Source of the DNA: Pseudomonas sp. 8AS
GTDB lineage: Bacteria > Pseudomonadota > Gammaproteobacteria > Pseudomonadales > Pseudomonadaceae
Length of the DNA: 64,000 bases
Direction: 5' to 3'
NCBI RefSeq assembly: GCF_902506505.1
Contig: NZ_LR733406.1
Coordinates: 1,512,525-1,576,524, forward strand
In this document: piece by piece, positions 28,878-37,926 of the stretch
Layout: the number at the start of each line of letters is the position of its first letter
Position numbering within the stretch: the first letter of the stretch is position 1
The notes under the pieces: generated by a model
Databases searched by the model: none
The model's input: the letters and a program-made list of their open reading frames with translations, nothing else
Told to the model about the DNA's origin: nothing
Made by a program: the position numbers and the translations under genes

Positions 28878-29453
28878 GCCGGCCCGGCGTCACCCGGTCT
28901 GGCTGGGTGGCGCGGGCTGTCCCGCGCGGGAGGCGGCCGGCGGGGCAGGGCGTTGTATTGTTTAGTCGGTGCGCAACTGAGCGTGTAAAAAATACGATTT
29001 AACCAACGCTCGCCGGCGTGCGAGTCTGCTTGCCCATGAGTTCCCCTATCGCGCATCCGCAGCCTTTGCCCAGTCCGTGCCGGTTCCCGGCCCGGGTCCG
29101 GCTCGCTGCCGAGTGGAGCAAGCCCCTGCTTGCCGAAATCCTCGCCTTCTGGGCGCTCTGGCACTGCCGCCACGCGCGCCCACCGGACGCCGCTTCAGCC
29201 TCGTACTGAACCAGGCTGCTGCACCATGCCCGCAGCCCCGCGGTCGACCCTATTGCCCGCCACGGCGCCTGCTTAGTTAGTGATCAGCAGGACTGCGTGG
29301 TGTGGCCAGTGGGCGCCAGTGAGAACGGCTACCGCCGGTTCATGGGCGAGGTCGGCGAGCAGGACTGGCGCTGGTATCTCACGCAAGCCTGATCCCCCAT
29401 TCTCAGCTCACCCGGTGCGCCAGGCGCACCCCCATACAACAAGGGACACCGTC
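28878..29453. other. 576-base gap with two weakly coding-like stretches
   Basis: No confident gene. An in-frame pair of open stretches is separated by one stop at 29207-29209: 29018-29206 and 29210-29392. The second ends in an aromatic, coding-looking peptide (FMGEVGEQDWRWYLTQA) without its own start. An AT-rich patch around 28985-29005 could be a promoter. The region may hold a decayed gene. Confidence 0.4.
29036..29209 (+). CDS. Possible small protein, DUF1127-like start
   Basis: From ATG 29036 a 57-residue frame reads LAAEWSKPLLAEILAFWALWHCRHAR near its middle. This recalls the N-terminal helix of small DUF1127-type proteins of pseudomonads, but the characteristic Arg-rich, LRDIGLSR-type C-terminal half is absent and the frame ends after a low-complexity tail. 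It is either a truncated gene or chance. No strong ribosome binding site is visible. Confidence 0.3.
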   Translation: MSSPIAHPQPLPSPCRFPARVRLAAEWSKPLLAEILAFWALWHCRHARPPDAASASY

Positions 29454-30767
29454 ATGAACGCCGCGATCAAACCCGTGATACCCGCCGCCGAGCGCTGCCA
29501 GTCGTACTACACCGCCACCCTCAACGAGGAGACCGACTACCCGACCCTGCAGGGCCAGGTCAGCGTCGACGTGGTGATCATCGGTGGCGGCTTCACCGGC
29601 GTGGCCAGTGCGGTGGAGTTGGCCGAGCGCGGCCTCAAGGTGGCCATCGTCGAGTCGCACAAGATCGGCTGGGGTGCCACCGGGCGCAACGGCGGCCAGG
29701 TCACCGGCAGCCTGTCGGGCGATGCGGCGATGACCAAGCAGATGCGCAATAAGCTCGGCGACGAAGTCGACGACTTTATCTGGCACCTGCGCTGGCGCGG
29801 TCACGAAATCATCAAGAGCCGGGTCGAGAAGTACGGCATCCAGTGCGACCTGCGCCACGGCCACCTGCATGCGGCGATGAAACCGGTGCATATGAGCGAG
29901 CTGGAAAGCACCTACGCCGAGGCCCAGCGCCGCGGCATGGGTGATGAAGTGACCCTGCTCGATCGCGAGGGCGTGCGCGCCCACCTGGGCAGCGACCTGT
30001 ACCTGGGCGCGCTGAAGAACACCCGCAACATGCACCTGCATCCGCTCAATCTGTGCATCGGCGAGGCCAAGGCCGCCGCCAGCCTGGGCGCGCTGATCTT
30101 CGAACATTCCGAGGTGCTGGAAATCGTCCACGGCGCCAACCCGGCGGTGATCACCGCCCAGGGCCGCATCGACGCCAAGCAGGTGCTGCTGGCCGGCGAC
30201 GTCTACCACAAGCTGGAACCCAAGCAGCTCAAGGGCAAGATCTTCCCGGCCATGGGCGGCATCGTCACCACCAAGCCGCTGGGCGAGCTGGCCAAGGAAC
30301 TCAACCCGCACAACCTGGCCGTCTACGACTGCCGCTTCGTGCTCGACTACTACCGCATGACGGCCGACGGTCGCCTGCTGTTCGGCGGCGGCGCCAACTA
30401 CTCCGGGCGCGATTCGCGCGATATCGCCGGCGAACTGCGCCCATGCATCGAGCGCACCTTCCCGCAGCTCAAGGGCGTGGACATCGAGTTCCAGTGGAGC
30501 TGCGCCATGGGCATCGTGATGAACCGCATCCCGCAGCTGGGCAAGCTGTCGGACAACGTCTGGTACTGCCAGGGCTACTCCGGCCACGGCATCGCCACCA
30601 CCCACATCATGGGCGAGATCATGGCCAAGGCCCTGACCGGCAGCCTCGGCCAGTTCGACACCTTCGCCAGCTGCAAGCACATCAAGGTGCCGCTGGGCGA
30701 TGTGTTCGGCAACCCGATGCTGGCCGTGGGCATGTGGTATTACGGGCTGCTGGAAAAGCTGCGCTAA
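29454..30767 (+). CDS. FAD-dependent amine oxidase, gamma-glutamylputrescine oxidase (PuuB)-like
   Basis: 437 residues of the DAO/glycine-oxidase superfamily. The FAD motif VVIIGGGFTGVASAVELAERG is followed by GWGATGRNGGQVTGSLSGD, which is the PuuB signature. A C-terminal FAD contact is in CQGYSGHGIATTHIMGE. Family members oxidise gamma-glutamylputrescine or other N-alkyl amines, releasing H2O2. Pseudomonads carry several paralogues and this one is not beside puuA/puuC, so the substrate is uncertain. ATG 29454 has AAGGGA upstream; the frame is open further to 29280 but without similarity. Confidence 0.83.
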   Translation: MNAAIKPVIPAAERCQSYYTATLNEETDYPTLQGQVSVDVVIIGGGFTGVASAVELAERGLKVAIVESHKIGWGATGRNGGQVTGSLSGDAAMTKQMRNKLGDEVDDFIWHLRWRGHEIIKSRVEKYGIQCDLRHGHLHAAMKPVHMSELESTYAEAQRRGMGDEVTLLDREGVRAHLGSDLYLGALKNTRNMHLHPLNLCIGEAKAAASLGALIFEHSEVLEIVHGANPAVITAQGRIDAKQVLLAGDVYHKLEPKQLKGKIFPAMGGIVTTKPLGELAKELNPHNLAVYDCRFVLDYYRMTADGRLLFGGGANYSGRDSRDIAGELRPCIERTFPQLKGVDIEFQWSCAMGIVMNRIPQLGKLSDNVWYCQGYSGHGIATTHIMGEIMAKALTGSLGQFDTFASCKHIKVPLGDVFGNPMLAVGMWYYGLLEKLR

Positions 30768-30823
30768 GGGGGCGGGCTCCCCGCGCGGCAGCGAGCCCGG
30801 CCAGGTGGGGTGCGCCGTGCGCA

Positions 30824-30843
30824 CCGGGGCTCCCCGGGTTTTT
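30824..30843 (+). terminator. Probable terminator after the PuuB-like gene
   Basis: CCGGG (30824-30828) pairs with CCCGG (30833-30837) over a four-base loop and is followed by GTTTTT. It lies between two convergent genes. Confidence 0.5.
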
Positions 30844-30856
30844 CTGGTGAGCCTGG

Positions 30857-33343
30857 TCAGGCTTGCGCGGCGGTCGGCAACAGGCCCTTGCTGCGCACCA
30901 GGGTATCGAACTCGGCGGCCGGCAGGGGGCGGCTGAACAGGTAGCCCTGGGCCTCGTGGCAACCCATCTTGTGCAGTTGCTGGCGCTGTTCGGCGGTTTC
31001 CACGCCTTCGGCGATGGTCAGCATGCCCAGGCTGTGGGCCATGCCGAGAATGGCCTGGACGATGCGCTGGTCGTGGCCGTCGCGGTCGATGTCGTGGACG
31101 AAGGACTGGTCGATCTTCAGCTTGTGCACTTCCAGCTGCTTGAGGTAGCTGAGCGAGGAGTAGCCGGTACCGAAGTCGTCGATCGCCAGGCGCACGCCGA
31201 GGTTGCGCAGGCGCTGCACCATCTGCACCACGCTGGCCGGCTTGTGCATGGCCACGCTCTCGGTCAGTTCCAGCTCCAGGCAATGGGCCGGCAGGCCGCT
31301 CTGGCGCAGCACCTCGCCGATCAGCTCGAACAGCCCGGGGGCACGGAATTGGGCCATGGACAGGTTGACCGCGACGGTCATCTCCGTCGAATAGCCCTGT
31401 TCCAGCCATTGCTGCATCTGTGCGGCGGCCGTGCGCAGGACCCACTCGCCGATCCGCAGGATCTGCCCGCTGTTCTCGGCGATCGGGATGAACTCGGCCG
31501 GGCTGATGAAGCCCAGTTGCGGATGCTGCCAGCGCAGCAGGGCCTCGGCGCCGACCAGGCGGCTGCCGTCGATGGATACCTGCGGCTGGTAGTACACCTG
31601 CAGCTGGCCCTGGGCGAGGGCGTCGCGCAGGGCGTTTTCCAGCAGCAGGATGCGCGCGGACTGCGCCTGCATCTCCTCGGTGAAGAAGGCCAGCTGGTTG
31701 CGGCCGTCCTGCTTGGCCCGGTACATGGCGATTTCGGCGTGGCGGGCGAGGGCCTCGAACGTGTTGCCGTCGGTGGGGAACATGGCGATGCCCACCGAAA
31801 CGTTGACCTTGAGGTTGTGGCCGAGGATCTGGCAGGTGGCGTCGAGCTGTTGCTGCACGCCTTCGGCGAGGTGCGCGGCATCCTGGGCGTTGGCGTACGG
31901 CATGACCAGGATGAATTCGTCGCCGCCCTGGCGCGACAGGGTGTCCTCGTCGCGCAGCAGGTTCTTGATGCGTTGCGCCACCTCGATCAGCAGGGCGTCG
32001 CCGACAGGGTGGCCGAGCATGTCGTTGACGTTCTTGAAGTGGTCGAGGTCCATGAACAGCACGGCCAGGGGCTGCTGGTTGCGTTCGCAGAGGCCCAGCG
32101 CCTGCTCGACGCGGGAGGCGAACAGGGTGCGGTTGGGCAGGCCGGTGAGGCTGTCGAAGTGCGCCAGGTGCTCGATGTGCTGCTGGTCGTGCAGGCGCTG
32201 GCTGATGTCGCGGGCCAGCACCACGAAGTGCGCCTGGGCATCGTGGCCGAGGGTCGACACCGAGAGCTCATAGCAGCGCATGCCGGCGTCGGCGTCGGGC
32301 AGTTGCAGTTGCTGGCCGGTGCTTAAGCCCTGGCTGCGCGCTTCCTCGAGGGCCCGGCGGCAGCTGTCGGCGGCGTCCGGCGGCAGCAGCTGCAGCAGGT
32401 TGTGGCCCAGTGGCGAGCGCTGCAGGCCGAACAGCGGGCGTTGCTGCGGTGTGTGTACCTGCAGGCAGCGCCCGCTGGCGTCGAGTTCGAAGAGCTGGTC
32501 GGGAATCGCCTCGATCACCGCCTGCGAGTGCTTGCGCGTTTCGCTCAGGGCGCGGTAGGGCGCGGAGATGGTCTCGACGAACATCACCCGGTACAGCATC
32601 AGGTAGGCCAGCACCTTGTACAGGTGGCCGCCCAGGTTGTAGAGGTCGGTGGCCGAGGCGTAGCGGGTGAACAGCAGCTCGCTCATGGTCATGATCAGCA
32701 GGGCGCAGATCAGCAGCGCCACGTCGAAGCTGGTGCGCCGCCACAGGTTGCGGGCGAGCAGGGCGACGGTGAGCAGGTTGATGGCGATCACCCCGTACTC
32801 GGCGTTCAGCTTGAACGGGGTCAGGCCCTGGCCCTCGATGAAGGTGCGTGGCAGCCACTGCGGATACCAGAGGAACAGGATGTACGCCGGCACCACCAGC
32901 AGCAACATGCCGAGCATCGGCAGCAGGCGCCAGCTGCCGTCGCTGGCCTGGGGCTCGCCATCGGCCGGGCGCCAGGGCAGCCAGGCCACCAGCAGCAGGG
33001 CGAGGGCCGCCAGGTAGCGCGCCAGCAGCCAGAAGTGGATGGCTTTCTCGACCCCGTTGGGGGTGATGAAGTCGGGCATGCCGCGGTAGGACAGCATGTG
33101 GGTGAAGTCGGTCAGGGCTACCCCGAGGAAGGCGCAGGCCACCACCAGGATGTTGCGCTGGCGGTGCATGCGGAAGGTCGTCCAGCCGACCGCGAAGATC
33201 AGTGCGGAGACCACGATGGACAGGGTTTCCAGCAGCTGGTGCCAGCTCAGGTAGTGGCGGCTGTTGGGCACCAGGGGGGCGGCCACTTCGATCAGCAGCA
33301 GCCCGGCGAGCATGCACCCCAGCACCACCAGGGTCAGACGCAT
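30857..33343 (-). CDS. MASE3-PAS-GGDEF-EAL cyclic-di-GMP protein
   Basis: 828 residues from ATG 33343, where the first membrane helix begins. Residues 1-260 form a MASE3-like membrane sensor of about eight helices (FTHMLSYRGMPDF, FLWYPQWLP). A PAS domain spans ~270-385, followed by a GGDEF domain with intact GGDEF (473-477) and an EAL domain with EALLRW (600-605), DDFGTGYSSLSYL and EGVETAEQ. Both catalytic sites look complete, so it could make or break c-di-GMP; EAL activity often dominates in such hybrids. There is no I-site before GGDEF. It converges on the PuuB-like gene. The ribosome binding site at 33343 is weak, so a start further upstream is possible. Confidence 0.9.
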   Translation of the reverse strand: MRLTLVVLGCMLAGLLLIEVAAPLVPNSRHYLSWHQLLETLSIVVSALIFAVGWTTFRMHRQRNILVVACAFLGVALTDFTHMLSYRGMPDFITPNGVEKAIHFWLLARYLAALALLLVAWLPWRPADGEPQASDGSWRLLPMLGMLLLVVPAYILFLWYPQWLPRTFIEGQGLTPFKLNAEYGVIAINLLTVALLARNLWRRTSFDVALLICALLIMTMSELLFTRYASATDLYNLGGHLYKVLAYLMLYRVMFVETISAPYRALSETRKHSQAVIEAIPDQLFELDASGRCLQVHTPQQRPLFGLQRSPLGHNLLQLLPPDAADSCRRALEEARSQGLSTGQQLQLPDADAGMRCYELSVSTLGHDAQAHFVVLARDISQRLHDQQHIEHLAHFDSLTGLPNRTLFASRVEQALGLCERNQQPLAVLFMDLDHFKNVNDMLGHPVGDALLIEVAQRIKNLLRDEDTLSRQGGDEFILVMPYANAQDAAHLAEGVQQQLDATCQILGHNLKVNVSVGIAMFPTDGNTFEALARHAEIAMYRAKQDGRNQLAFFTEEMQAQSARILLLENALRDALAQGQLQVYYQPQVSIDGSRLVGAEALLRWQHPQLGFISPAEFIPIAENSGQILRIGEWVLRTAAAQMQQWLEQGYSTEMTVAVNLSMAQFRAPGLFELIGEVLRQSGLPAHCLELELTESVAMHKPASVVQMVQRLRNLGVRLAIDDFGTGYSSLSYLKQLEVHKLKIDQSFVHDIDRDGHDQRIVQAILGMAHSLGMLTIAEGVETAEQRQQLHKMGCHEAQGYLFSRPLPAAEFDTLVRSKGLLPTAAQA

Positions 33344-33658
33344 CGAGCTGCGATGTTGCGTGTGAATTGCGCTCAACTCTAGGATCACGCAGCATTTCCT
33401 TATGGTGACGCAAGCGACCAGCGCCTTCGCCGGTGTGCGAGTAGAAATGTGATTGTGGCCATTTGATTGATTGCCAGTATTGCTGTCAATCAAACAAGGG
33501 TCTAACCACGCCGATATATTTTACCGGCGCGGGGCGGGCGGGTTGCCGCACGGCATTTCCCCGCCGAGCCCGGGCTGCTTGCCGGCGCCGGCGCCGGCTC
33601 TGAAAGCCCTCGGATTTCGCGCTATCCTGTGCGGCCGTGCCCGTCCCAGGATGCCCCC
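33344..33658. other. Divergent promoter region with a perfect dyad
   Basis: About 315 bases between two divergent genes. TTTGATTGA (33462-33470) and TCAATCAAA (33486-33494) form perfect 9-base arms around 15 bases, a plausible operator. The remainder (33530-33600) is GC-rich with no clear feature. Confidence 0.5.
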
Positions 33659-34189
33659 ATGAAACAGCAACTCCTCGAATTCATCACCCTGATCAGCTCC
33701 GGCTGCATGACCGAGGAGGAGATCGCCCGCATCGCCGACGAGGCCGCGCAGGCCTACGCCGATCCGGCCGCCTTCCTCGCCGCCAACCCGGACATCAACT
33801 ACGACGACAGCTTCCCCATCCCGCTGGGCGAGTGGGTGGTGGTCGGCAGTCTGCCGGAAACGGTGCTGTTCCAGGGCGACAGCTACGAGGAGCTGCTGCA
33901 GCAGATCATCGAATCCTTCGGTCCGGATGTGCCGTTCAACATCAAGCCCAAGCAGCTGGCCAAGGTCGAGCCGCTGAAGGCGCTCAACCGTATCCAGGTG
34001 CAGCTTTCCAGCATGTACAAGGAAAAGGGCGGTTACGTGCTGCTCGACATCAGCGAGCCGCTGGACGATGAGCTGCAGGCGGTGCTGGTGTACACCAGCG
34101 ACCTGCCGCGGGTCATGGAACTGGCTGTCGCGCTGGGCATCTACGCCGCGCCGGCATACGAGACGCTGAAGGCCGCTCAGCAGGGCTGA
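33659..34189 (+). CDS. Conserved hypothetical cytoplasmic protein (176 aa)
   Basis: An acidic soluble protein with no signal peptide or membrane helix. An N-terminal helix pair (LLEFITLISSGCMTEEEIARIADEA) is followed by a mixed strand/helix region containing IPLGEWVVVGSLPETVLFQG and IKPKQLAKVEPLKAL. The composition and codon use are typical of the host, so it looks like a real conserved gene, but I do not recognise the family. Start at MKQQLLEF (33659), with AGGA seven bases upstream; an earlier ATG at 33629 is in frame. Confidence 0.65.
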   Translation: MKQQLLEFITLISSGCMTEEEIARIADEAAQAYADPAAFLAANPDINYDDSFPIPLGEWVVVGSLPETVLFQGDSYEELLQQIIESFGPDVPFNIKPKQLAKVEPLKALNRIQVQLSSMYKEKGGYVLLDISEPLDDELQAVLVYTSDLPRVMELAVALGIYAAPAYETLKAAQQG

Positions 34190-34391
34190 GACCCCGGTGC
34201 GCCACGCCTGTGCGTGGCTCACGCATCGCGTGGAGCGGCCCGGGTGGTCACGGCGCGGCCACCGTTGGTCTTCGCCGCCGGTACTGCTGCTTGCCCTGGC
34301 GCTCGCCGCGCTGCATAAGAACAGGCTGGCGGCGGCGCTAGCCTGACGCTGCGCCGCCCAGTTCGCCATGGCCCGGAAGGAGAGCATACCC

Positions 34392-35135
34392 ATGCGTCAC
34401 CCATGGATTGGCCTGGCCGGCCTGCTGTTGGTCGCCAGCTGCAGTACGGACCCGCAACGCGACTATGCCGCGCCGGGGCGCAACTACGACCTGACGCACT
34501 GGAAGCTGACCCTGCCGGATGCCGATGCCAGCGAGATCCGTCCCGACGAACTGCAGGCCGGCTATGCCTCGCGCTACTTCCACCTGAGCGAGAGCGGCGC
34601 CATGGTCTTCGTCGCCCCGGTGGCCGGCGGCACCACGGAAAACGCCAAGTACCCGCGCGCCGAGTTGCGCGAGCTGCTCGATCCGGCGGACGACAGGCGC
34701 AACTGGCCCGCCAGCGGCCTGCACCGGCTCAAGGCCAGCTGCCGGGTGATCCAGGCGCCCAGTACGCAGAAGATCATCGTCGGCCAGATCCATGGCTACG
34801 ATGCCCGCCCGCTGATCAAGCTGCAGTGGCAGAAGGGTCGGCTCAAGGCACTGATCAAGCGCCATCCCCAGGGCGATGACAGCGACCTCGGCCACCTGTT
34901 CGGCACCGCGGTGAACCACGACCTGTTTTCCTACAGCATCGACGTGCGCGACGGCGTGCTCAGCGTCGAGGCCAACGGCGAACGCTTCCAGCATGACTTC
35001 TACGCCAGCGACCCGGCCTGGCGCGAGGTGCGCTTCTACTTCAAGGCCGGCGCCTACGTGCAGGACGGGGAGGGTGGCTCCGAGGAACAGGGCGAGGTGC
35101 ACTTCACCGAACTGGCGGTCCAGCACCAGCCGTAG
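34392..35135 (+). CDS. Alginate lyase, polysaccharide lyase family 7, lipoprotein
   Basis: 247 residues. A lipoprotein signal (WIGLAGLLLVASC) anchors it in the envelope. All three PL7 signatures are present: RAELRE (variant of RTELR), QIH, and YFKAGAYVQ. The catalytic Arg, Gln/His and Tyr are therefore in place for beta-elimination of alginate. In published PL7 studies QIH, rather than QVH, tends to go with activity on guluronate-containing blocks. AAGGAGAG precedes ATG 34392. No other alginate genes are adjacent. Confidence 0.9.
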   Translation: MRHPWIGLAGLLLVASCSTDPQRDYAAPGRNYDLTHWKLTLPDADASEIRPDELQAGYASRYFHLSESGAMVFVAPVAGGTTENAKYPRAELRELLDPADDRRNWPASGLHRLKASCRVIQAPSTQKIIVGQIHGYDARPLIKLQWQKGRLKALIKRHPQGDDSDLGHLFGTAVNHDLFSYSIDVRDGVLSVEANGERFQHDFYASDPAWREVRFYFKAGAYVQDGEGGSEEQGEVHFTELAVQHQP

Positions 35136-35174
35136 CGGCACAGGTGCGCGGCTGCGGCGCTTATAGCCGGGGCA

Positions 35175-35393
35175 TCAGCGCCGGCCCTGGCGCAGCGGGT
35201 CGAGCAGCGGCTTGAGGCCGTTGTGGTCGATCTCCTGCATCAGCGCCAGCAGGCGGCCGATCTCGCCCTTGGGGAAGCCTTCGCGGGCGAACCAGTTGAG
35301 GTAGTGGCCGGGCAGGTCGGCGAGCAGGCGATCCTTGTACTTGCCGAAGGGCATGGTGCGGGTGACCAGCAGGAGGAGGTCTTCGGGGTTCAT
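35175..35393 (-). CDS. DUF3820 family protein (72 aa)
   Basis: A 72-residue single-domain protein: LLLLVTRTMPFGKYKDRLLAD and PGHYLNWFAREGFPKGEIG. This MPFGKYKG...YLxWF pattern defines DUF3820, described in P. aeruginosa as a putative quorum-sensing-regulated virulence factor; the mechanism is unknown and other family members look nucleic-acid related. The start at 35393 is the one that gives the compact domain; the frame is open much further upstream only because it runs antisense to ahpF. Confidence 0.85.
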   Translation of the reverse strand: MNPEDLLLLVTRTMPFGKYKDRLLADLPGHYLNWFAREGFPKGEIGRLLALMQEIDHNGLKPLLDPLRQGRR

Positions 35394-35511
35394 CGCAGGC
35401 TCGGGATTGGCGGTGGGTGGTCGGGTGCAGCGTGCAGTTCTGGTGGATGAGAAGAACACCATCCACCCTAGGGTATCCGACCCGCTTCCCGACGATAACC
35501 GCCGCCCGGGC

Positions 35512-35547
35512 AAAAAAACGCAGGGGCCCGTGGGGAGCCCTGCGTTT
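35512..35547 (-). terminator. Rho-independent terminator of ahpF
   Basis: Arms AAACGCAGGG / CCCTGCGTTT (35516-35525 and 35538-35547). On the minus strand the stem is followed by a run of seven T. It lies 20 bases after the ahpF stop. Confidence 0.88.
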
Positions 35548-35566
35548 GCTGGCAGCGAGGCGTGTA

Positions 35567-37120
35567 TCAGCTGCGGATCAGGTGGTCGAAGGCGCTCAGC
35601 GAAGCCTTGGCCCCTTCGCCCACGGCGATGACGATCTGCTTGTAGGGCACGGTGGTCACGTCGCCGGCGGCGAACACGCCGGGGAGGTTGGTGGCGCCCT
35701 TGGCGTCGACGATGATCTCGCCGCGCGGGGTCAGCTCCACCACTCCTTTCAGCCAGTCGGAGTTCGGCAGCAGGCCGATCTGCACGAAGATGCCTTCCAG
35801 CTCGACGCTGTGCAGTTGCTCGGTAGTGCGGTCCTTGTAGGTCAACGCGGTGACCTTCTGACCGTCGCCAACCACTTCGGTGGTCTGCGCGCTCTTGATC
35901 ACGGTGACGTTGGGCAGGCTGTACAGCTTCTTCTGCAGCACGGCATCGGCGCGCAGCTGGCTGTCGAACTCGATCAGGGTGACGTGGCTGACGATGCCGG
36001 CCAGGTCGATGGCCGCCTCGACGCCGGAGTTGCCGCCGCCGATCACCGCCACGCGCTTGCCCTTGAACAGCGGGCCGTCGCAGTGCGGGCAGAAGCACAC
36101 GCCCTTGGCCTTGTATTCCTGCTCGCCGGGCACGCCCATCTCGCGCCAGCGCGCGCCGGTGGAGAGGATCACGGTTTTGGCCTTGAGCGAAGCACCGTTG
36201 TCGAACTTCACTTCATGCAGGCCACCGGCGCTGCTGGCCGGAACCAGGGCGCTGGCGCGCTGCAGGTTGATGATGTCGACTTCGTACTCGCGCACATGCT
36301 CTTCCAGGGCGCGGACCAGTTTCGGCCCTTCGGTTTCCTTGACCGAGATGAAGTTCTCGATGGCCATGGTGTCCAGCACCTGGCCGCCGAAGCGCTCGGC
36401 AGCCACGCCGGTGCGGATACCCTTGCGCGCGGCATAGATGGCTGCCGCTGCGCCGGCCGGGCCGCCGCCGATGACCAGCACGTCGAAGGCGTCCTTGGCG
36501 CTCATCTTCTCGGCGTCGCGGTTGGCGGCGCCGGTGTCGATCTTGGCGAGGATTTCCTTCACTTCCATGCGCCCGGAGGCGAACACTTCACCGTTCAGGT
36601 AGATGCTCGGCACGGCCATCACCTGGCGGCGCTCGACTTCTTCCTGGAACAGCGCGCCGTCGATCGACACGTTGCGGATGTTGGGGTTGAGCACGGCCAT
36701 CAGATTCAGCGCCTGGACCACGTCCGGGCAGTTCTGGCAGGACAGCGAGAAATAGGTCTCGAACTCGAAGGTGCCTTCGATGCTCTTGATCTGCGCGATG
36801 GTATCCAAGTCCAGCTTGGACGGGTGGCCGCCGACCTGCAGCAGGGCCAGCACCAGCGAGGTGAACTCGTGGCCCATGGGGATACCGGCGAAGCTGACGC
36901 CGATATCGGCGCCCGGGCGCACCAGGGCGAAGGACGGACGGCGGGCATCGCTGCCATCGGTCTTGAGGCTGATCTTGTCGGTCAGGCCGACGATGTCTTG
37001 CAGCAGTCCGAGCAATTCCTGGGACTTTTCGCCGTCATCGAGGGAAGCGACGATCTCGAACGGCTGGGTGACCTTCTCGAGGTAGGCCTGCAACTGGGTT
37101 TTAAGCGTGGCATCCAACAT
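35567..37120 (-). CDS. ahpF: Alkyl hydroperoxide reductase subunit F
   Basis: 517 residues, the normal length. The N-terminal double thioredoxin fold has its redox pair in SCQNCPDVV; the thioredoxin-reductase-like part has [17 protein letters not shown] (FAD), CPHCDGPLF (second CxxC), [12 protein letters not shown] (NADH) and FAAGDVTT. It passes electrons from NADH to AhpC. Start at ATG 37120 ([15 protein letters not shown]). The usual ahpC-ahpF order is kept, but a 140-base repeat and a hairpin terminator sit between the genes, so ahpF probably has partly independent transcription. Confidence 0.97.
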   Translation of the reverse strand: MLDATLKTQLQAYLEKVTQPFEIVASLDDGEKSQELLGLLQDIVGLTDKISLKTDGSDARRPSFALVRPGADIGVSFAGIPMGHEFTSLVLALLQVGGHPSKLDLDTIAQIKSIEGTFEFETYFSLSCQNCPDVVQALNLMAVLNPNIRNVSIDGALFQEEVERRQVMAVPSIYLNGEVFASGRMEVKEILAKIDTGAANRDAEKMSAKDAFDVLVIGGGPAGAAAAIYAARKGIRTGVAAERFGGQVLDTMAIENFISVKETEGPKLVRALEEHVREYEVDIINLQRASALVPASSAGGLHEVKFDNGASLKAKTVILSTGARWREMGVPGEQEYKAKGVCFCPHCDGPLFKGKRVAVIGGGNSGVEAAIDLAGIVSHVTLIEFDSQLRADAVLQKKLYSLPNVTVIKSAQTTEVVGDGQKVTALTYKDRTTEQLHSVELEGIFVQIGLLPNSDWLKGVVELTPRGEIIVDAKGATNLPGVFAAGDVTTVPYKQIVIAVGEGAKASLSAFDHLIRS

Positions 37121-37155
37121 GACGAAGTTCCTTTTATACAAATTGCGGACAAACA

Positions 37156-37184
37156 AACGCCCGGGCGGATCGCGCCCGGGCGTT
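37156..37184 (-). terminator. Hairpin terminator/attenuator between ahpC and ahpF
   Basis: Perfect 12-base arms (37156-37167 and 37173-37184) with a five-base loop. Read on the minus strand the stem is followed by TGTTTG-type T-rich sequence. It ends 35 bases before the ahpF start, so readthrough from ahpC would be reduced. Confidence 0.7.
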
Positions 37185-37222
37185 CGGGCGCCTGCGGAAG
37201 CCTGGTAAGGCTTCGTGAGGCG

Positions 37223-37364
37223 AAAATGGGATGGAGTGCGTCGCGAGCGACGGCAGTGCAAGGCGAACTAAGGCGAGGGCGCGGAGTTTACGAGCTGTAA
37301 ATGAGCAGCCCGAGCCTTAGTTCAACGCAGCAATGCCTAGCGCAGTAGCACTACACCCATTTTT
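37223..37364. repeat. MITE-like palindromic element, copy 2
   Basis: About 142 bases bounded by imperfect inverted ends (AAAATGGGATGGAGTGC at 37223-37239 against the complement of 37348-37364). An inner pair AACTAAGGC / GCCTTAGTT (37267-37275 and 37314-37322) flanks the core. The core 37281-37307 is identical over 27 bases to copy 1 (15623-15649). The right end overlaps the ahpC stop codon. Confidence 0.78.
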
Positions 37365-37926
37365 AGATTTTGCCGACCAGGTCCAGGGACGGAGCCAGAG
37401 TGGCTGCGCCTTCTTTCCACTTGGCCGGGCAAACCTGGCCAGGGTTGGCGGCGGTGTACTGGGCAGCTTTCAGCTTGCGCAGGGTTTCCGACACGTCACG
37501 GGCGATTTCGTTGGAGTGGATCTCAACGGTCTTGATCACGCCTTCCGGGTTGATCACGAAGGTGCCGCGCAGGGCCAGGCCTTCTTCTTCGATGTGCACG
37601 CCGAAGGCGCGGGTCAGGGCGTGGGTCGGGTCACCGATCAGCGGGAACTGAGCCTTGCCGACAGCCGGGGAAGTTTCGTGCCAGACCTTGTGCGAGAAGT
37701 GGGTGTCGGTGGTGACGATGTACACCTCGGTACCGGCCTTCTGGAACTCGGCGTAGTTGTTGGCGGCGTCTTCGATCTCGGTCGGGCAGTTGAAGGTGAA
37801 GGCTGCCGGCATGAAGATCAGTACCGACCACTTGCCCTTCAGGGACTGCTCGGTGACTTCGATGAACTCGCCGTTGTGGAAGGCGTTGGCTTTGAAAGGC
37901 TGAACTTGGGTGTTGATGAGGTTCAT
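37363..37926 (-). CDS. ahpC: Alkyl hydroperoxide reductase subunit C (peroxiredoxin)
   Basis: 187 residues, a typical 2-Cys peroxiredoxin. The peroxidatic Cys47 is in AAFTFNCPTE and the resolving Cys is in GQVCPAKWKEG near the C terminus. It reduces H2O2, organic peroxides and peroxynitrite and is recycled by AhpF, encoded downstream. AGGAGTTCACTG precedes the ATG. OxyR control is expected from the family; I could not fix an OxyR box in 37927-38050 by eye. Confidence 0.97.
   Translation of the reverse strand: MNLINTQVQPFKANAFHNGEFIEVTEQSLKGKWSVLIFMPAAFTFNCPTEIEDAANNYAEFQKAGTEVYIVTTDTHFSHKVWHETSPAVGKAQFPLIGDPTHALTRAFGVHIEEEGLALRGTFVINPEGVIKTVEIHSNEIARDVSETLRKLKAAQYTAANPGQVCPAKWKEGAATLAPSLDLVGKI

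Noticed and set aside
29403..31445. 680-codon minus-strand open frame spanning the PuuB-like gene and the EAL end
   Set aside because: It runs antisense to one gene and out of frame through another; composition is Arg/Gly/His-rich noise.
35417..37300. 627-codon plus-strand open frame opposite ahpF
   Set aside because: Shadow frame; no start signal, no domain, and ahpF has all catalytic motifs.
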